In this document: positions 8,434 through 18,157 of the stretch, piece after piece | Position numbering within the stretch: the stretch's first letter is position 1 | How the letters are laid out: each line of letters opens with the position of its first letter | Assembly: GCF_000374145.1 (NCBI RefSeq) | Contig: NZ_KB893654.1 | Location: 62,001-126,000 of the forward strand | Direction: 5' to 3' | Length of the DNA stretch: 64,000 nt | Source: Neomegalonema perideroedes DSM 15528 | GTDB lineage: Bacteria; Pseudomonadota; Alphaproteobacteria; Rhodobacterales; Rhodobacteraceae | The notes under the pieces: model-generated | Databases searched by the model: none | Seen by the model: the letters and a program-made list of their open reading frames with translations, nothing else | What the model was told of the DNA's origin: nothing | Made by a program: the position numbers and the translations under genes

Positions 8434-9481
8434 AAGGACTCGCCTCATGCGTCGCGAAAAGCCCCGTCCGGGGCGTCTCGCTCCCTCCCGATTCGTCCGG
8501 AGCCGCCGCGTCCTCCGGCGGCTCGCCCGCCAGAGCCGCCCCGGCCGGGACGCCGGTCTCGGCGCAGAGCCAGTCATGGAAGAGGCGGAACCCGCGCGAG
8601 GCCTCGGAGGCTTCCGGCCAGATCAGAACGTAAGGCTGGCCGCCCTGAAGGCGGCGCGGCGAGAGGCGCGTCAGCGTCCCGTCCTCGAGGTCGTTTTGGA
8701 CGACGGCCTCGGGGAGGAGCGCCGCGCCGAGGCCCGCGCGCGTCGCCGCCAGCGTCAGGCCGAGATCCTGAAGCCGGGGGCCGCGCGCGATTTCGGTCGG
8801 ATCCGCGCCCGCCTTCGCCCCCTGCTCCGAGCCCTCGAACCAGGCGAGCCAGAGATCGGGCCGCTCCGCCTGCTGGAGCAGCGGCAGACGCGCGATCTGC
8901 GGATCGGAGAGCGAATCGGCGGCTCCGGGCCCCGCGCGGAATCCGAAGCGCCGCAGAAGCTCCGGCGCCGCCGCCGCGACGAGACGCTCCTCCAGAAGCG
9001 GGCGTCGACGCGTCTCCGGCGCGGAGGCCGCTCCGCGCTGGAGGGCGCAATCATAGGGATCGCGGGCGAAGTCCACGGGCTCGGCGCGTTCGGCGAGCTC
9101 GAAGGTCGTCTGAGGCGCCAGCGCTGAAAACCGCGCCAGACGCGGCATGAGCCAGTTCTGACCCAGACAAGGCGCGATGGCCACCCGCAGCAGATCGCGC
9201 CTTCCGCCGAAGGCCATCACCCGCAGCGTCGAGGCGTCGAGGTCGCGCAGAATGCGCTCGGCGTCCTGCAGCAGGGCGCGTCCGGCGTCCGAGAGGGTCA
9301 GCCTCTGGCGGACGCGGTGGAAGAGCTGCGCGCCCACCCGCGCCTCCAGCGAGGCGAGCGAGCGGCTCACGGCGCTTTGCGTGAGATTCAACTCCTGAGC
9401 GGCCCGCGTCGCCGAACCGAGCCGGGCGCAGCGGACGAAGGCTTCAAGTTCGGGCAAACTGGGCGTATAGCCGCTTCTCAT
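8408..9481 (-). CDS. LysR-family regulator, probably of the glutarate genes (GcdR-like)
   Basis: A 357-residue LysR protein: an N-terminal winged helix-turn-helix (about residues 8-67, with [20 protein letters not shown]) then a periplasmic-binding-like effector domain to about 300. A 50-residue Ala/Pro/Gly-rich tail makes it longer than the usual 300; that tail overlaps the end of the deacetylase gene. It is divergent from glutaryl-CoA dehydrogenase and a CoA-transferase, as in the gcdR-gcdH-gcdG arrangement of pseudomonads. By that context it probably senses glutarate or a related metabolite and controls the 9482-9618 promoter region. Confidence 0.82.
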   Translation of the reverse strand: MRSGYTPSLPELEAFVRCARLGSATRAAQELNLTQSAVSRSLASLEARVGAQLFHRVRQRLTLSDAGRALLQDAERILRDLDASTLRVMAFGGRRDLLRVAIAPCLGQNWLMPRLARFSALAPQTTFELAERAEPVDFARDPYDCALQRGAASAPETRRRPLLEERLVAAAAPELLRRFGFRAGPGAADSLSDPQIARLPLLQQAERPDLWLAWFEGSEQGAKAGADPTEIARGPRLQDLGLTLAATRAGLGAALLPEAVVQNDLEDGTLTRLSPRRLQGGQPYVLIWPEASEASRGFRLFHDWLCAETGVPAGAALAGEPPEDAAAPDESGGSETPRTGLFATHEASPFTASADDR

Positions 9482-9618
9482 GGCGATCTCCCAAGTTCGG
9501 CCCCCCTTCGGACATCCTATCCGAAAGCAGAGCCTGCGTCTTGGGGGAAGCTGGGCGATTCACCGTGGAACTCTTTGCCGAAACTCAAAAAACGGCGAGG
9601 AAGGGAGGAGGCAGGCGA

Positions 9619-10836
9619 ATGAACACGACCTCTTTGCGCGCGAAAGACGCGCCGGATCTCGGGCGCTTCGATTGGGAGGATCCCTTCCGCCTCGACGATC
9701 AACTGACGCAAGAAGAGCGGATGATCCGCGATTCGGCCCACGCCTATGCGCAGGAGAAGCTTCAGACCCGCGTGATCGCGGCCTATCGCGAGGAGAAGAC
9801 CGATCCGGCCATCTTCCGCGAGATGGGCGAGATGGGTCTGCTCGGCGTGACTCTGCCGGAGGAATACGGCGGGCTCGGCGCCTCTTATGCGGCCTATGGG
9901 CTGGTCGCCCGCGAGATCGAGCGGGTGGATTCGGGCTATCGCAGCATGGCCTCGGTTCAGGCGAGCCTCGTGATCTATCCGATCTACGCCTATGGCTCCG
10001 AAGAGCAGCGGCGCGAATATCTGCCCAAGCTGGCGGCGGGCGAATGGATCGGCTGCTTCGGCCTCACCGAGCCGGATGCGGGCTCCGACCCTGCGGGCAT
10101 GAAGACCACCGCGAAAAAGACCGCCTCGGGCTATGTGCTGAACGGCGCCAAGACCTGGATCAGCAACGCCCCCATCGCCGACGTCTTCGTCGTCTGGGCG
10201 AAATCCGAGGCTCATGGCGGCAAGATCCGCGGCTTCGTGCTGGAGAAGGGGACCAAGGGCCTTTCGGCGCCCAAGATCGGCGGCAAGCTCTCGCTCCGCG
10301 CCTCGATCACCGGCGAGATCGTGCTTGAGGGGGTCGAAGTGGGCGAAGAGGCGCTGCTGCCCAACGTCGAGGGGCTGAAGGGGCCTTTCGGCTGCCTCAA
10401 CCGCGCGCGCTACGGCATTTCATGGGGCGCGATGGGCGCCGCTGAATTCTGCTATCACGCCGCCCGCCGATATGGCCTCGACCGCAAGCAGTTCGGACGG
10501 CCCCTCGCCAATAACCAGCTCTATCAGCTGAAGCTCGCCAATATGATGACCGAGATCACGCTGGGGCTTCAGGCCTCCTTGCGCGTCGGGCGTCTGATGG
10601 ACGAGGCTCAGGCCGCGCCGGAGATGATCTCCATCGTCAAGCGCAACAATTGCGGCAAGGCGCTGGACATCGCCCGCATGGCCCGCGACATGCACGGCGG
10701 CAACGGCATCTCGGAGGAATATCAGGTGATGCGCCATGCGCAGAATCTGGAGACCGTGAACACCTATGAAGGCGCCCATGACGTCCACGCCCTGATCTTG
10801 GGGCGCGCGATCACCGGGCTTCAGGCTTTCTTCTGA
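9619..10836 (+). CDS. gcdH: Glutaryl-CoA dehydrogenase
   Basis: A 405-residue acyl-CoA dehydrogenase that oxidatively decarboxylates glutaryl-CoA to crotonyl-CoA with FAD, passing electrons to ETF. The family-specific C-terminus [20 protein letters not shown] is present, with catalytic Glu at about 384 in the YEG.HD context that separates GcdH from other acyl-CoA dehydrogenases. [12 protein letters not shown] and the flavin-binding WISNAP region are also intact. The ATG at 9619 follows a GGGAGGAGG RBS. It is followed after 11 bp by the CoA-transferase, making a lysine/tryptophan/glutarate catabolic operon. Confidence 0.93.
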   Translation: MNTTSLRAKDAPDLGRFDWEDPFRLDDQLTQEERMIRDSAHAYAQEKLQTRVIAAYREEKTDPAIFREMGEMGLLGVTLPEEYGGLGASYAAYGLVAREIERVDSGYRSMASVQASLVIYPIYAYGSEEQRREYLPKLAAGEWIGCFGLTEPDAGSDPAGMKTTAKKTASGYVLNGAKTWISNAPIADVFVVWAKSEAHGGKIRGFVLEKGTKGLSAPKIGGKLSLRASITGEIVLEGVEVGEEALLPNVEGLKGPFGCLNRARYGISWGAMGAAEFCYHAARRYGLDRKQFGRPLANNQLYQLKLANMMTEITLGLQASLRVGRLMDEAQAAPEMISIVKRNNCGKALDIARMARDMHGGNGISEEYQVMRHAQNLETVNTYEGAHDVHALILGRAITGLQAFF

Positions 10837-10847
10837 GAGGCGACGAA

Positions 10848-12038
10848 ATGAGCGGAACCCCCTTCGGCGCCTTGGCGGGCCTGCGCGTGATCGACCTGAC
10901 CCGCGTGCTGGCCGGACCTTACTGCACGCAGATCCTCGCCGATCACGGCGCGGAGGTCGTCAAGATCGAGCCGCCGCAGGGCGACGAGACGCGCAGTTGG
11001 GGCCCGCCCTTCAAAGAGGGCTTCAGCGCCTATTTCTCGGGCGCCAACCGCAATAAGCGGTCTTTGGCGCTCGACCTCGGCCGCCCGGAGGGCCGCGAGG
11101 TCCTTCTGCGGCTGCTGGAGGGCGCCGACGCTCTGATTCATAACTTCAAGCCGGGCGGCATGGAGAAATGGGGCCTCGGCTATGAGGATCTGAAGGAGCG
11201 TTTCCCCAAGCTGGTCTATTGCCACATCAGCGGCTTCGGCGCCGACGGGCCTTTAGGCGGCTTTCCCGGCTATGACGCGGCGGTGCAGGCCATGACCGGA
11301 CTGATGAGCGTCAACGGCGCGCCGGGCGGCGGCCCGATGCGGCTCGGCTCGCCCATGACCGACCTCGGGACGGGGCTTTATGCGGCCATCGCCATTCTGA
11401 TGGCCCTCATCGAGCGTCAGCGCTCGGGCTTGGGCCAGAAGCTGGAGACGACGCTCTATGACTGCGCTTTGACTCTGGCGCATCCTCAGGCGGCGAACAC
11501 GCTGATGTCGGGGATCACGCCGGTCTCGACGGGCAACGGCCATCCGAACATCGTGCCTTACGACCTCTTCCCGACCCGCACGCGGCCGCTTTATCTGGCC
11601 ATCGGCAACAACGGTCAATTCGCCAAGTTCTGCGCGATGGTCGGGCTTGAGGAGGCCGCGAAGGATCCGCGCTTCGCCTCCAACGCCGAGCGCATCCGCA
11701 ATCGCGCAGCCCTGACGGAGATTCTGCGCGCCCATCTGAAGGGTTTCGACGCCGAGGAGCTGGAGCCCCGGCTTCTGGCCGAGGGCGTCCCGGCGGGGGT
11801 GGCGCGGAATCTCGACGAGGCTCTGGAGCATCCCCATACGGCGCATCGCGGGATGCTGGCCGAGCGCGAGGGCTATCGAGGCGTGGCGACTCCGGTGAAG
11901 CTGAGCCGCACGCCCTCGGAGACGCGCCGTCGTCCGCCGCTCTTGGGCGAGCAGGCCCGCGAGATCCTCGCGGAGGCGGGTTATTCGATCAAAGAGGTCG
12001 AGGGGCTCTTGTCCGCAGGCGTGGTCAGAGAGGGATAG
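10848..12038 (+). CDS. CaiB/BaiF family (class III) CoA-transferase, likely for glutarate
   Basis: A 396-residue class III CoA-transferase. The N-terminus LRVIDLTRVLAGPYCTQILADHGAEVVKIE is the family signature, and the catalytic aspartate is the D of SPMTDLGTG at about residue 172. Its place directly after gcdH suggests it makes glutaryl-CoA from glutarate with succinyl-CoA as donor, like GcdG (human SUGCT). That substrate is inferred from context. The RBS GAGG precedes the ATG. Its last 58 bases overlap the convergent cytochrome gene. Confidence 0.88.
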   Translation: MSGTPFGALAGLRVIDLTRVLAGPYCTQILADHGAEVVKIEPPQGDETRSWGPPFKEGFSAYFSGANRNKRSLALDLGRPEGREVLLRLLEGADALIHNFKPGGMEKWGLGYEDLKERFPKLVYCHISGFGADGPLGGFPGYDAAVQAMTGLMSVNGAPGGGPMRLGSPMTDLGTGLYAAIAILMALIERQRSGLGQKLETTLYDCALTLAHPQAANTLMSGITPVSTGNGHPNIVPYDLFPTRTRPLYLAIGNNGQFAKFCAMVGLEEAAKDPRFASNAERIRNRAALTEILRAHLKGFDAEELEPRLLAEGVPAGVARNLDEALEHPHTAHRGMLAEREGYRGVATPVKLSRTPSETRRRPPLLGEQAREILAEAGYSIKEVEGLLSAGVVREG

Positions 12039-12448
12039 AGGCTCCATTCCCGGATCTTCCCCTCCTTGTCGAAGCGGGAGAGCCAGAGGATGAGGGCCGC
12101 CCGCTCCTCGGGATCGCGGATTCCCGCGAAGACCATCCGCGTGCCGGGCATGGTCTTGCGCGGATCGGTCAGGAAGGCGTCGAGGGCTTCGAGGCTCCAG
12201 ATCTCGCCCGCCCGGTTGGCCTCCGCCATGACGCGCGAATAGCGGTATTTCTCCAAGCCGCCCTTCGGGGCTTCGAAGATTCCGTTGAGCGTCGGCCCGG
12301 CGCGGAGCTTCGCCCCTTCGCCGACCATATGGCAGGACTGGCATTTGCGGAAAGACCGCGCGCCGGGATCTTCGGCGCGGGCGACGGGAGCGGTCAGGGC
12401 GGCCGCGCCCGTCAGGGCGGCGACGAGAAGGAGACGCAACGGAGTCAT
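11981..12448 (-). CDS. Class I c-type cytochrome (cytochrome c2-like)
   Basis: A 155-residue protein with a cleavable signal peptide (about residues 1-25, ending ARA), CQSCH heme-attachment motif at 36-40, and axial methionine in PGTRMVFAG at about residue 105. The size and motif order fit mitochondrial-like cytochrome c or c2, a periplasmic electron carrier. The ATG at 12448 is preferred because it starts the signal peptide. The C-terminal 20 residues run past the usual end and are encoded in the overlap with the CoA-transferase. A 102-bp palindromic repeat lies immediately upstream of its start. Confidence 0.88.
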   Translation of the reverse strand: MTPLRLLLVAALTGAAALTAPVARAEDPGARSFRKCQSCHMVGEGAKLRAGPTLNGIFEAPKGGLEKYRYSRVMAEANRAGEIWSLEALDAFLTDPRKTMPGTRMVFAGIRDPEERAALILWLSRFDKEGKIREWSLYPSLTTPADKSPSTSLIE

Positions 12449-12464
12449 GGCTTTCGGCTGGATT

Positions 12465-12566
12465 GGAGCATTCTCCAGCGAAGCCGACCAGGCTTCGCGT
12501 CGCGAAAATGCGACCACACAAAAACTTGGAGCGTCGGAGCGATCCGAGAGAATCGGAAAACGCTCC
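12465..12566. repeat. 102-bp imperfect palindromic intergenic repeat, copy A
   Basis: Ends are GGAGCATTCTCC and, inverted, GGAGCGTTTTCC. The interior contains GCTTCGCGTCGCGAAAATGC and GATCCGAGAGAATCGG. A second copy of identical length is at 35931-36032 with the same internal blocks. It looks like a MITE- or REP-type dispersed element; it holds no coding sequence. It separates the cytochrome gene from the acetyltransferase gene. Confidence 0.8.
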
Positions 12567-12578
12567 AAGAGCGGGGCC

Positions 12579-13787
12579 TCAAGCTTCGCCCGAAGCCGGG
12601 CCTTCGTCCATGCGGCGAAAGGGCGTCGCGGCGTCGAGTTCGGCCTGAGCCTCCAGAATCGAGGCGCGTTCGCGCTTCAGATAATCCGCGACGGGCTTGC
12701 GCAAGCCGGGATCCGAGATCCAATGCGCCGAGCGCGTCAGAATCGGGCGATAGCCCCGCGCGAGCTTATGCTCGCCCTGAGCCCCCGCCTCGACCTGCTT
12801 CAGCCCCATCTCCAGAGCCGCCTCTATGGCCTGATGATAACAGATCTCGAAATGCAGGAAGGGCCGCTCCTCCAGAGCGCCCCAATAGCGCCCGTAAAGC
12901 GTTTCGCGCCCGATGAGGTTCAGCGCCCCCGCCAGCCAGGGCCCGCCGCCCGCCTCTCGCGCGAGGACGATCAGGCAATCTTCGGCCATGGTTTCGGCGA
13001 GGAGGCGGAAAGCCTCGCGCGTGAGATAGGGACGGCCCCATTTGCGCGCGCCGGTGTCCTGATAGAAGCCCCACATGGCGTCCCAATGCTCGGGCCTGAG
13101 GGCCTCGCCCGTGAGCCTCAGGATCTCCAGCCCCGCCTGAGCCGCCTCGCGCTCCTTTTTCAGCGCCTTGCGCTTGCGCGAGGCCAAGGCCCCGAGGAAG
13201 CCCGCGTAATCGCCGTAATCTTCGTCGCGCCAGTGATATTGCAGATCCAGACGCGGGAGGAATCCCTCCGCCTCGAAAAGCTTCTGCTCCGCTTCGAGGC
13301 AGAAATTCACATGCAGCGAGGAAAGCCCGTTATTGGTCGCCAGATCCCGGCCCGCCCGCGCCAGAGCCCGCGCGGTCTCCTCCGGGGCTCCGGGCGCGAT
13401 CAGCAGACGCCGCCCCGGAACCGGCGTGAAGGGCGTCGCGGAGACGAGCTTCGGATAATAGCTCCCGCCCGCCCGCTCATAGGCTTGGGCCCATCCATGG
13501 TCGAAGACGTATTCGCCCTGCGAATCGCTCTTGAGATAGACCGGCAGAATCCCGACCAGACGCCCCTCGGCCTCGGCGATCAGATGATGCGCCGCCCAAC
13601 CCGCCCTCGGAACCGCCGAACCGCTCTCCTCCATGGCGAGGAAGAAGCGATGGGTCAGGAAGGGATTCGCGGGACGCCCCCCCTCCGCCGCCTCGGGCGC
13701 GGCGCAGGCGTCCCAAGCCTCCGGCGCGACCTCCCGGACGGCGTGGATCAGCCGGAGGTTCAGGGGGCGGCTGAAGGCTTGGGTCAG
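12579..13787 (-). CDS. COG3146 (DUF482) GNAT-type acyltransferase, probable CTG start
   Basis: The conserved family N-terminus (EAWDACA, then NPFLTHRFFLAMEESGS) lies upstream of the first ATG (13634), so starting there would remove it. No ATG, GTG or TTG occurs in frame between 13634 and the upstream stop near 14027. The best candidate is CTG at 13787, which overlaps the stop of the preceding gene as CTGA and follows GAGGG; this gives 402 residues. The family (peptidogalycan/FemAB-like GNAT fold) is widespread but its substrate is unknown. Conserved HVNFC, LASRKRK and FEICYHQAIE motifs are intact. The start is an inference; the family call is firm. Confidence 0.78.
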   Translation of the reverse strand: MTQAFSRPLNLRLIHAVREVAPEAWDACAAPEAAEGGRPANPFLTHRFFLAMEESGSAVPRAGWAAHHLIAEAEGRLVGILPVYLKSDSQGEYVFDHGWAQAYERAGGSYYPKLVSATPFTPVPGRRLLIAPGAPEETARALARAGRDLATNNGLSSLHVNFCLEAEQKLFEAEGFLPRLDLQYHWRDEDYGDYAGFLGALASRKRKALKKEREAAQAGLEILRLTGEALRPEHWDAMWGFYQDTGARKWGRPYLTREAFRLLAETMAEDCLIVLAREAGGGPWLAGALNLIGRETLYGRYWGALEERPFLHFEICYHQAIEAALEMGLKQVEAGAQGEHKLARGYRPILTRSAHWISDPGLRKPVADYLKRERASILEAQAELDAATPFRRMDEGPASGEA

Positions 13788-14554
13788 GGCCGGAATCCCT
13801 CGAAGGTGATCTGATCGGCGTGCAGCGAGGCGAAGGGAATTTGATCGAAGCTTTTGATCGTCCAGCAGAGGACCGGAACGCCGCCTTTGCGCAAAGCCGT
13901 CAATTCGGCGCTCGGGAAGGATTCGGCGCCGAAGGAGACGAATTCCGCGCCGATCGCGTCGAAGTCCCGCAGGGCGGTCAGATGCGCCTTGCGGGCCTCC
14001 GGCAGATGGGCGTCGCTGGCGAAGACCTTATTCACATAATCGTAGGAGATCAGCCCTCGCGCCAGATCCGGCGCCGAATCGCGCAGCAGCCGGACGCTGT
14101 GCGGATTGAAGGACATGGCCGCGACCGGCCCCTCATAGCCCTTCAGCGCGGCGAGGAGGGCGGCCTCCAGCGGGCCGAGGTTCTTGTCATCCATGTCGCC
14201 GGACTGGTCTTTGATCTCGATCACCAGCGGAACCTTTCCGCCGACGATCTCCAGAATCTCGGAGAGCGTCGGGATGGTTTCCTCAGGCTGCGAATCCAGA
14301 AGGGGAATCCGGCCCAGCTCCGCGGCGGTCAGCTCCTTGACGAGGCCCTCACGCCCCGTCAGCCTTTTGAGCCGCTGGTCGTGAAACACCATGGCCACGC
14401 CGTCGGAAGAGGGCTGAATGTCGATTTCAATGGGATACCCCGCCTCCACGGCGGCCCGGACGGCGGCCCGGGAGTTTTCGATTCGTCCGGCGGCGCGGTC
14501 ATGCAGAGCGCGATGGGCGATAGGGCGAGCCAGAAAGGCGGGATCGAGCGGCAT
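13784..14554 (-). CDS. Glycerophosphodiester phosphodiesterase
   Basis: A 256-residue GDPD TIM-barrel enzyme. IAHRALHD holds the catalytic HR pair (14-15), ENS at 26-28 and EIDIQ at 43-47 supply metal ligands, and VFHDQ at 57-60 has the second catalytic histidine. No signal peptide is seen, so it is probably a cytoplasmic UgpQ-type enzyme releasing glycerol-3-phosphate from glycerophosphodiesters. The ATG at 14554 has a GGAGG RBS at -8, preferred to 14644. Translationally coupled to the COG3146 gene downstream. Confidence 0.9.
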   Translation of the reverse strand: MPLDPAFLARPIAHRALHDRAAGRIENSRAAVRAAVEAGYPIEIDIQPSSDGVAMVFHDQRLKRLTGREGLVKELTAAELGRIPLLDSQPEETIPTLSEILEIVGGKVPLVIEIKDQSGDMDDKNLGPLEAALLAALKGYEGPVAAMSFNPHSVRLLRDSAPDLARGLISYDYVNKVFASDAHLPEARKAHLTALRDFDAIGAEFVSFGAESFPSAELTALRKGGVPVLCWTIKSFDQIPFASLHADQITFEGFRP

Positions 14555-14713
14555 GAAGAGTCCTCCGAAGTTCCACGGTTCGTCTGATAGCATGAGGTCG
14601 CGCGAAAAGCGAAAGGGCGGCTTCGCGCCGCAGGAGCTTTTCATGGGCGCCGCCTTGGGTTAGATGCAGGGCCTTCCGGGCCCCTTGCCGGCCGCAGACG
14701 AAAGAGCCGCCTC

Positions 14714-16927
14714 ATGACCTCCTCCGCGCTTAAGCCCGTCGCCGAGCCCGCGATCACGCCTGAGCTCATCGCCGACCATGGCCTCAAGCCCGACGAATAT
14801 CAGCGGATTCTGGATCTGCTCGGCCGCGAGCCGAGCTTCACGGAGCTGGGGATCTTCTCGGCGATGTGGAATGAGCATTGTTCTTACAAATCCTCGAAGA
14901 AATGGCTGCGGACTCTGCCGACCAAGGCCCCTTGGGTGATTCAGGGCCCCGGCGAGAACGCGGGCGTCATCGACATCGGCGAGGGGCTGGCGGCGGTCTT
15001 CAAGATGGAGAGCCATAACCACCCCTCTTTCATCGAGCCCTATCAGGGCGCGGCGACGGGCGTGGGCGGCATTCTGCGCGACGTCTTCACCATGGGCGCG
15101 CGGCCCGTGGCGGCGCTCAACGCTTTGCGCTTCGGCGATCCGGAGCACCCCAAGACCCGCCGCATCGTGCGGGGCGTGGTCTCGGGGATCGGCGGCTACG
15201 GCAACGCCTTCGGCGTGCCGACCGTCGGCGGCGAGACGAATTTCCATCCGGCCTATGACGGCAATCCGCTGGTCAACGCCATGGCGGTGGGGCTGGCCCG
15301 CACCGACGGCATCTTCTACGCCAAAGCCTCGGGCGTGGGGCGGCCCATCGTCTATCTCGGCGCCAAGACCGGCCGCGACGGCGTGGGCGGCGCCACCATG
15401 GCCTCGGCCGAATTCGGCGAGGACGTCGAGGAGAAGCGCCCCACGGTTCAGGTCGGCGATCCCTTCACCGAAAAGCGCCTTCTCGAAGCCTGCCTCGAAC
15501 TCATGGCGACGGGCGCCGTGGTGGCGATTCAGGACATGGGCGCGGCGGGCCTCACCTGCTCCGCCGTGGAGATGGGCGACAAGGGCGATCTCGGCGTGCG
15601 GCTGGACCTCGACAAGGTGCCGACCCGCGAAGCGCATATGACCGCCTATGAAATGATGCTCTCCGAATCCCAAGAGCGCATGCTCATGGCGCTGCATCCC
15701 GAACTCGAAGACGTGGCCCGCGCGATCTTCGAGAAATGGGATCTGGATTTCGCCATCGTCGGCGAGACCATCGCCGAGGACCGCTTCCTCATCCTGCATG
15801 GAAACGAGGTCAAGGCGGATCTGCCGCTGAAAGCCTTGTCCGGCTCGGCGCCGGAATACGACCGGCCTTGGAGCGAGACTCCCGCCGCCGAGCCCCTCGG
15901 GCCGGTGGAGGCGCCCATGGGCTCCATGGAGGCGCTGCGCAAGCTGCTGGGCTCGCCGGATCTTTGCTCGCGCCGCTGGATCTGGGAGCAATATGATCAT
16001 CAGGTCATGGCCGACAGCGTGCAGCTCCCCGGCGGAGACGCCGCCGTGGTGCGCGTGCATGGGACCAATCGCGGCCTCGCCATGACGGTCGACGTGACTC
16101 CGCGCTATTGCAAAGCCAATCCGCGCCGGGGCGGGGCTCAGGCCGTGGCCGAGACCTGGCGCAACCTCACCGCCGTGGGCGCGAAGCCTCTGGCGATCAC
16201 CGACAACCTCAATTTCGGCAATCCCGAAAAGCCCGAGGTCATGGGGCAATTCGTGGCCTGCGTGCAGGGGATCGGCCAAGCCTGCGAGGCTCTGGACTAC
16301 CCGGTCGTCTCGGGCAACGTCTCGCTCTACAACGAGACCGACGGCGCGGCCATTCTGCCGACTCCGGCCATCGGCGGCGTCGGGGTGATCGAGGATCTGG
16401 CGCAGATGACCACCCTCGCGCTGAAGCAGGCGGACCGGGTTCTGGTTCTGGTCGGGCCGAACGGCTGCTGGCTCGGACAGACGCTCTATCTGCGCGAGAT
16501 CCTCGGCCGCGAGGCGGGCGACGCGCCGCCGGTGGACCTCCTCGCCGAGAAGCGCGCGGGCGATTTCGTGCGTCGCTCGATTCAGGGGGGCCTCGTGGCG
16601 GCCTGCCATGATCTTTCGGACGGCGGTCTGGCCGTGGCGGCGGCGGAGATGGCGCTTGCGGGCGGGCTCGGCGCGGATCTGGACGCCCCGCCTCAGGGCT
16701 CGGAGCCCCATCGCTGGTTCTTCGGCGAGGATCAGGGCCGCTACCTCATCGAGACCGAGGCGCCCGAAGCTCTGCTTCAGGCCGCCGACCGGGCGGGCGT
16801 GGCGGCGCGGATCGTCGGGCGCACGGGCGGCGAGGCTCTGGTTCTGGCGGGCGAATCCGCGCCTCTGGAGGAGCTGCGCGAGATCCGCGAAGGCTGGCTT
16901 CCGGCCTATATGCGCGGCGAAGCCTGA
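14714..16927 (+). CDS. purL: Phosphoribosylformylglycinamidine synthase subunit PurL
   Basis: A 737-residue small-type PurL. It catalyses ATP-dependent conversion of FGAR to FGAM in purine synthesis with PurQ (glutaminase) and PurS; neither partner is in the window. Visible hallmarks include [12 protein letters not shown] near 55, the catalytic histidine in [10 protein letters not shown] near 97, and [14 protein letters not shown], followed by the duplicated AIRS-like halves (CHDLSDGGL near 635). Its stop overlaps the trmJ start in TGATG. Confidence 0.97.
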   Translation: MTSSALKPVAEPAITPELIADHGLKPDEYQRILDLLGREPSFTELGIFSAMWNEHCSYKSSKKWLRTLPTKAPWVIQGPGENAGVIDIGEGLAAVFKMESHNHPSFIEPYQGAATGVGGILRDVFTMGARPVAALNALRFGDPEHPKTRRIVRGVVSGIGGYGNAFGVPTVGGETNFHPAYDGNPLVNAMAVGLARTDGIFYAKASGVGRPIVYLGAKTGRDGVGGATMASAEFGEDVEEKRPTVQVGDPFTEKRLLEACLELMATGAVVAIQDMGAAGLTCSAVEMGDKGDLGVRLDLDKVPTREAHMTAYEMMLSESQERMLMALHPELEDVARAIFEKWDLDFAIVGETIAEDRFLILHGNEVKADLPLKALSGSAPEYDRPWSETPAAEPLGPVEAPMGSMEALRKLLGSPDLCSRRWIWEQYDHQVMADSVQLPGGDAAVVRVHGTNRGLAMTVDVTPRYCKANPRRGGAQAVAETWRNLTAVGAKPLAITDNLNFGNPEKPEVMGQFVACVQGIGQACEALDYPVVSGNVSLYNETDGAAILPTPAIGGVGVIEDLAQMTTLALKQADRVLVLVGPNGCWLGQTLYLREILGREAGDAPPVDLLAEKRAGDFVRRSIQGGLVAACHDLSDGGLAVAAAEMALAGGLGADLDAPPQGSEPHRWFFGEDQGRYLIETEAPEALLQAADRAGVAARIVGRTGGEALVLAGESAPLEELREIREGWLPAYMRGEA

Positions 16928-17724
16928 TGAGCAGCCTTGAGAACCGCGCCGCCGAGGCGCCCGAAGGCGCCTTGCCCCATGCTCCGGCGATGATTCTGGT
17001 GCGCCCGCAGCTCGCCGAGAACATCGGCGCGGCGGCGCGGGCCATGTGGAATTTCGGACTCTGGGATCTGCGGCTCGTCGCGCCGCGCGACGGCTGGCCT
17101 CAGGGACGCGCTTGGGCGGCCTGCTCAGGGGCGGAGGGGCCTCTGGACCGCGCCCGCGTCTTCGAGACCACCGCCGAGGCCGTGGCGGATCTGAATCATG
17201 TCTACGCCACCACCGCCCGCAGCCGCGATCTGCATAAGGAGGCGGCCACGCCGGAGGAGGCCGCCCGTTTCGGGCTCGCCCGCGCGAAAGAGGGCTGGAG
17301 GATCGGCTTCCTCTTCGGACCTGAACGCACGGGCCTCGAAAACGACGACGTGGAGCGGGCTGCGGCGATTTGTTCGGTCCCGGTCAATCCGGCTTTCAAG
17401 TCTCTGAACTTGGCGCAATGCGTCCTGCTGACCTCCTATGAATGGCGTCAGGCCGCCATGGCGGAGGACGAAGCCCTCGCCGCTCCGCCCCCCGAGGCGC
17501 CTTCCCCCGCGCCGCGCGCCCAAATCGACGCGCTTTTGAGCCGGATGGTCGAAGAGCTTGACGATTCAGGCTTCTTCTGGCCGGAGGCCCGCCGCGCCTC
17601 GGTGGAGTCCAGCCTGCGCAACGCCCTTTACCGGGCGCCTTTCACCGCCGGAGAGGCGAAATTGCTCTTCGGCGTGGTGGATGCTCTGGCGCGGGTGCGC
17701 AAATCTCCCAACAGGCGAGACTGA
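16927..17724 (+). CDS. trmJ: tRNA (cytidine/uridine-2'-O)-methyltransferase TrmJ
   Basis: A 265-residue SPOUT methyltransferase. ILVRPQLAENIGAAARAMWNFGL (motif 1) begins at about residue 24; the SAM-binding knot motifs FLFGPERTGL and the SLNLAQCVLL segment follow. The C-terminal extension after about 170 is TrmJ-like. It methylates position 32 of tRNAs. It is co-transcribed with purL through a TGATG overlap and followed by a hairpin 30 bp downstream. Confidence 0.9.
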   Translation: MSSLENRAAEAPEGALPHAPAMILVRPQLAENIGAAARAMWNFGLWDLRLVAPRDGWPQGRAWAACSGAEGPLDRARVFETTAEAVADLNHVYATTARSRDLHKEAATPEEAARFGLARAKEGWRIGFLFGPERTGLENDDVERAAAICSVPVNPAFKSLNLAQCVLLTSYEWRQAAMAEDEALAAPPPEAPSPAPRAQIDALLSRMVEELDDSGFFWPEARRASVESSLRNALYRAPFTAGEAKLLFGVVDALARVRKSPNRRD

Positions 17725-17755
17725 TCTCTAAAATGCTCCCCAAAAGATAATTCTC

Positions 17756-17783
17756 CTGAACGGCGTCCGAACGCGCCGTTCAG
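17756..17783 (+). terminator. Hairpin at the end of purL-trmJ
   Basis: CTGAACGGCG and CGCCGTTCAG pair perfectly over 10 bp around an 8-nt loop, 31 bp after the trmJ stop. No U-tract follows, so termination efficiency is uncertain. Confidence 0.6.
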
Positions 17784-18157
17784 GCTGGGTTCAGGCGAAT
17801 CAGGCTATATCGGGGGTGTTGTTTTCGTGATCCTCAGCGCCCTCGAAGAGCCTCGGCCTCTGGTTCGGATCTGTTCGACAGGCGCGAAATCTCAGTTTGC
17901 TGTTTCGTCCCTCAAAGCGTGGCGTTTTTGATTCTGCGTCTTGTGTCGCGTTGCTTCCCTTCGCCCCCGTCGCTTGTCTCGCGGCGGGGGCGCATTCGCC
18001 TGAGGGCTCCGCAAGGGCCGACTGAGGCTCGGATCTCTGGACGAGGAAGGCGGATGGAGCTAGAGTCTCGTCAGCCTTTCGCGCGTCGTGTTTGACCGCC
18101 GCGTCGGGCGCGTATGACTTGCTCGTTCTCCCTGCTTGCGTTGTGCGGAATTCGGAT
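17784..18157 (+). promoter_or_regulatory. Leader/promoter region of the PepSY-two-component operon
   Basis: No convincing coding sequence is seen in this 374-bp gap. It contains a GC-rich inverted repeat, CGCCCCCG/CGGGGGCG at 17962-17992, and a relatively T-rich stretch before it. It must hold the promoter of the downstream operon, but no clear -35/-10 pair can be named. Confidence 0.4.

Noticed and set aside
14660-16711. A 683-codon minus-strand open frame
   Set aside because: It lies wholly antisense to purL, is His/Arg/Gly-rich without a recognisable domain, and purL is a complete, conserved gene. High GC content creates long shadow frames.
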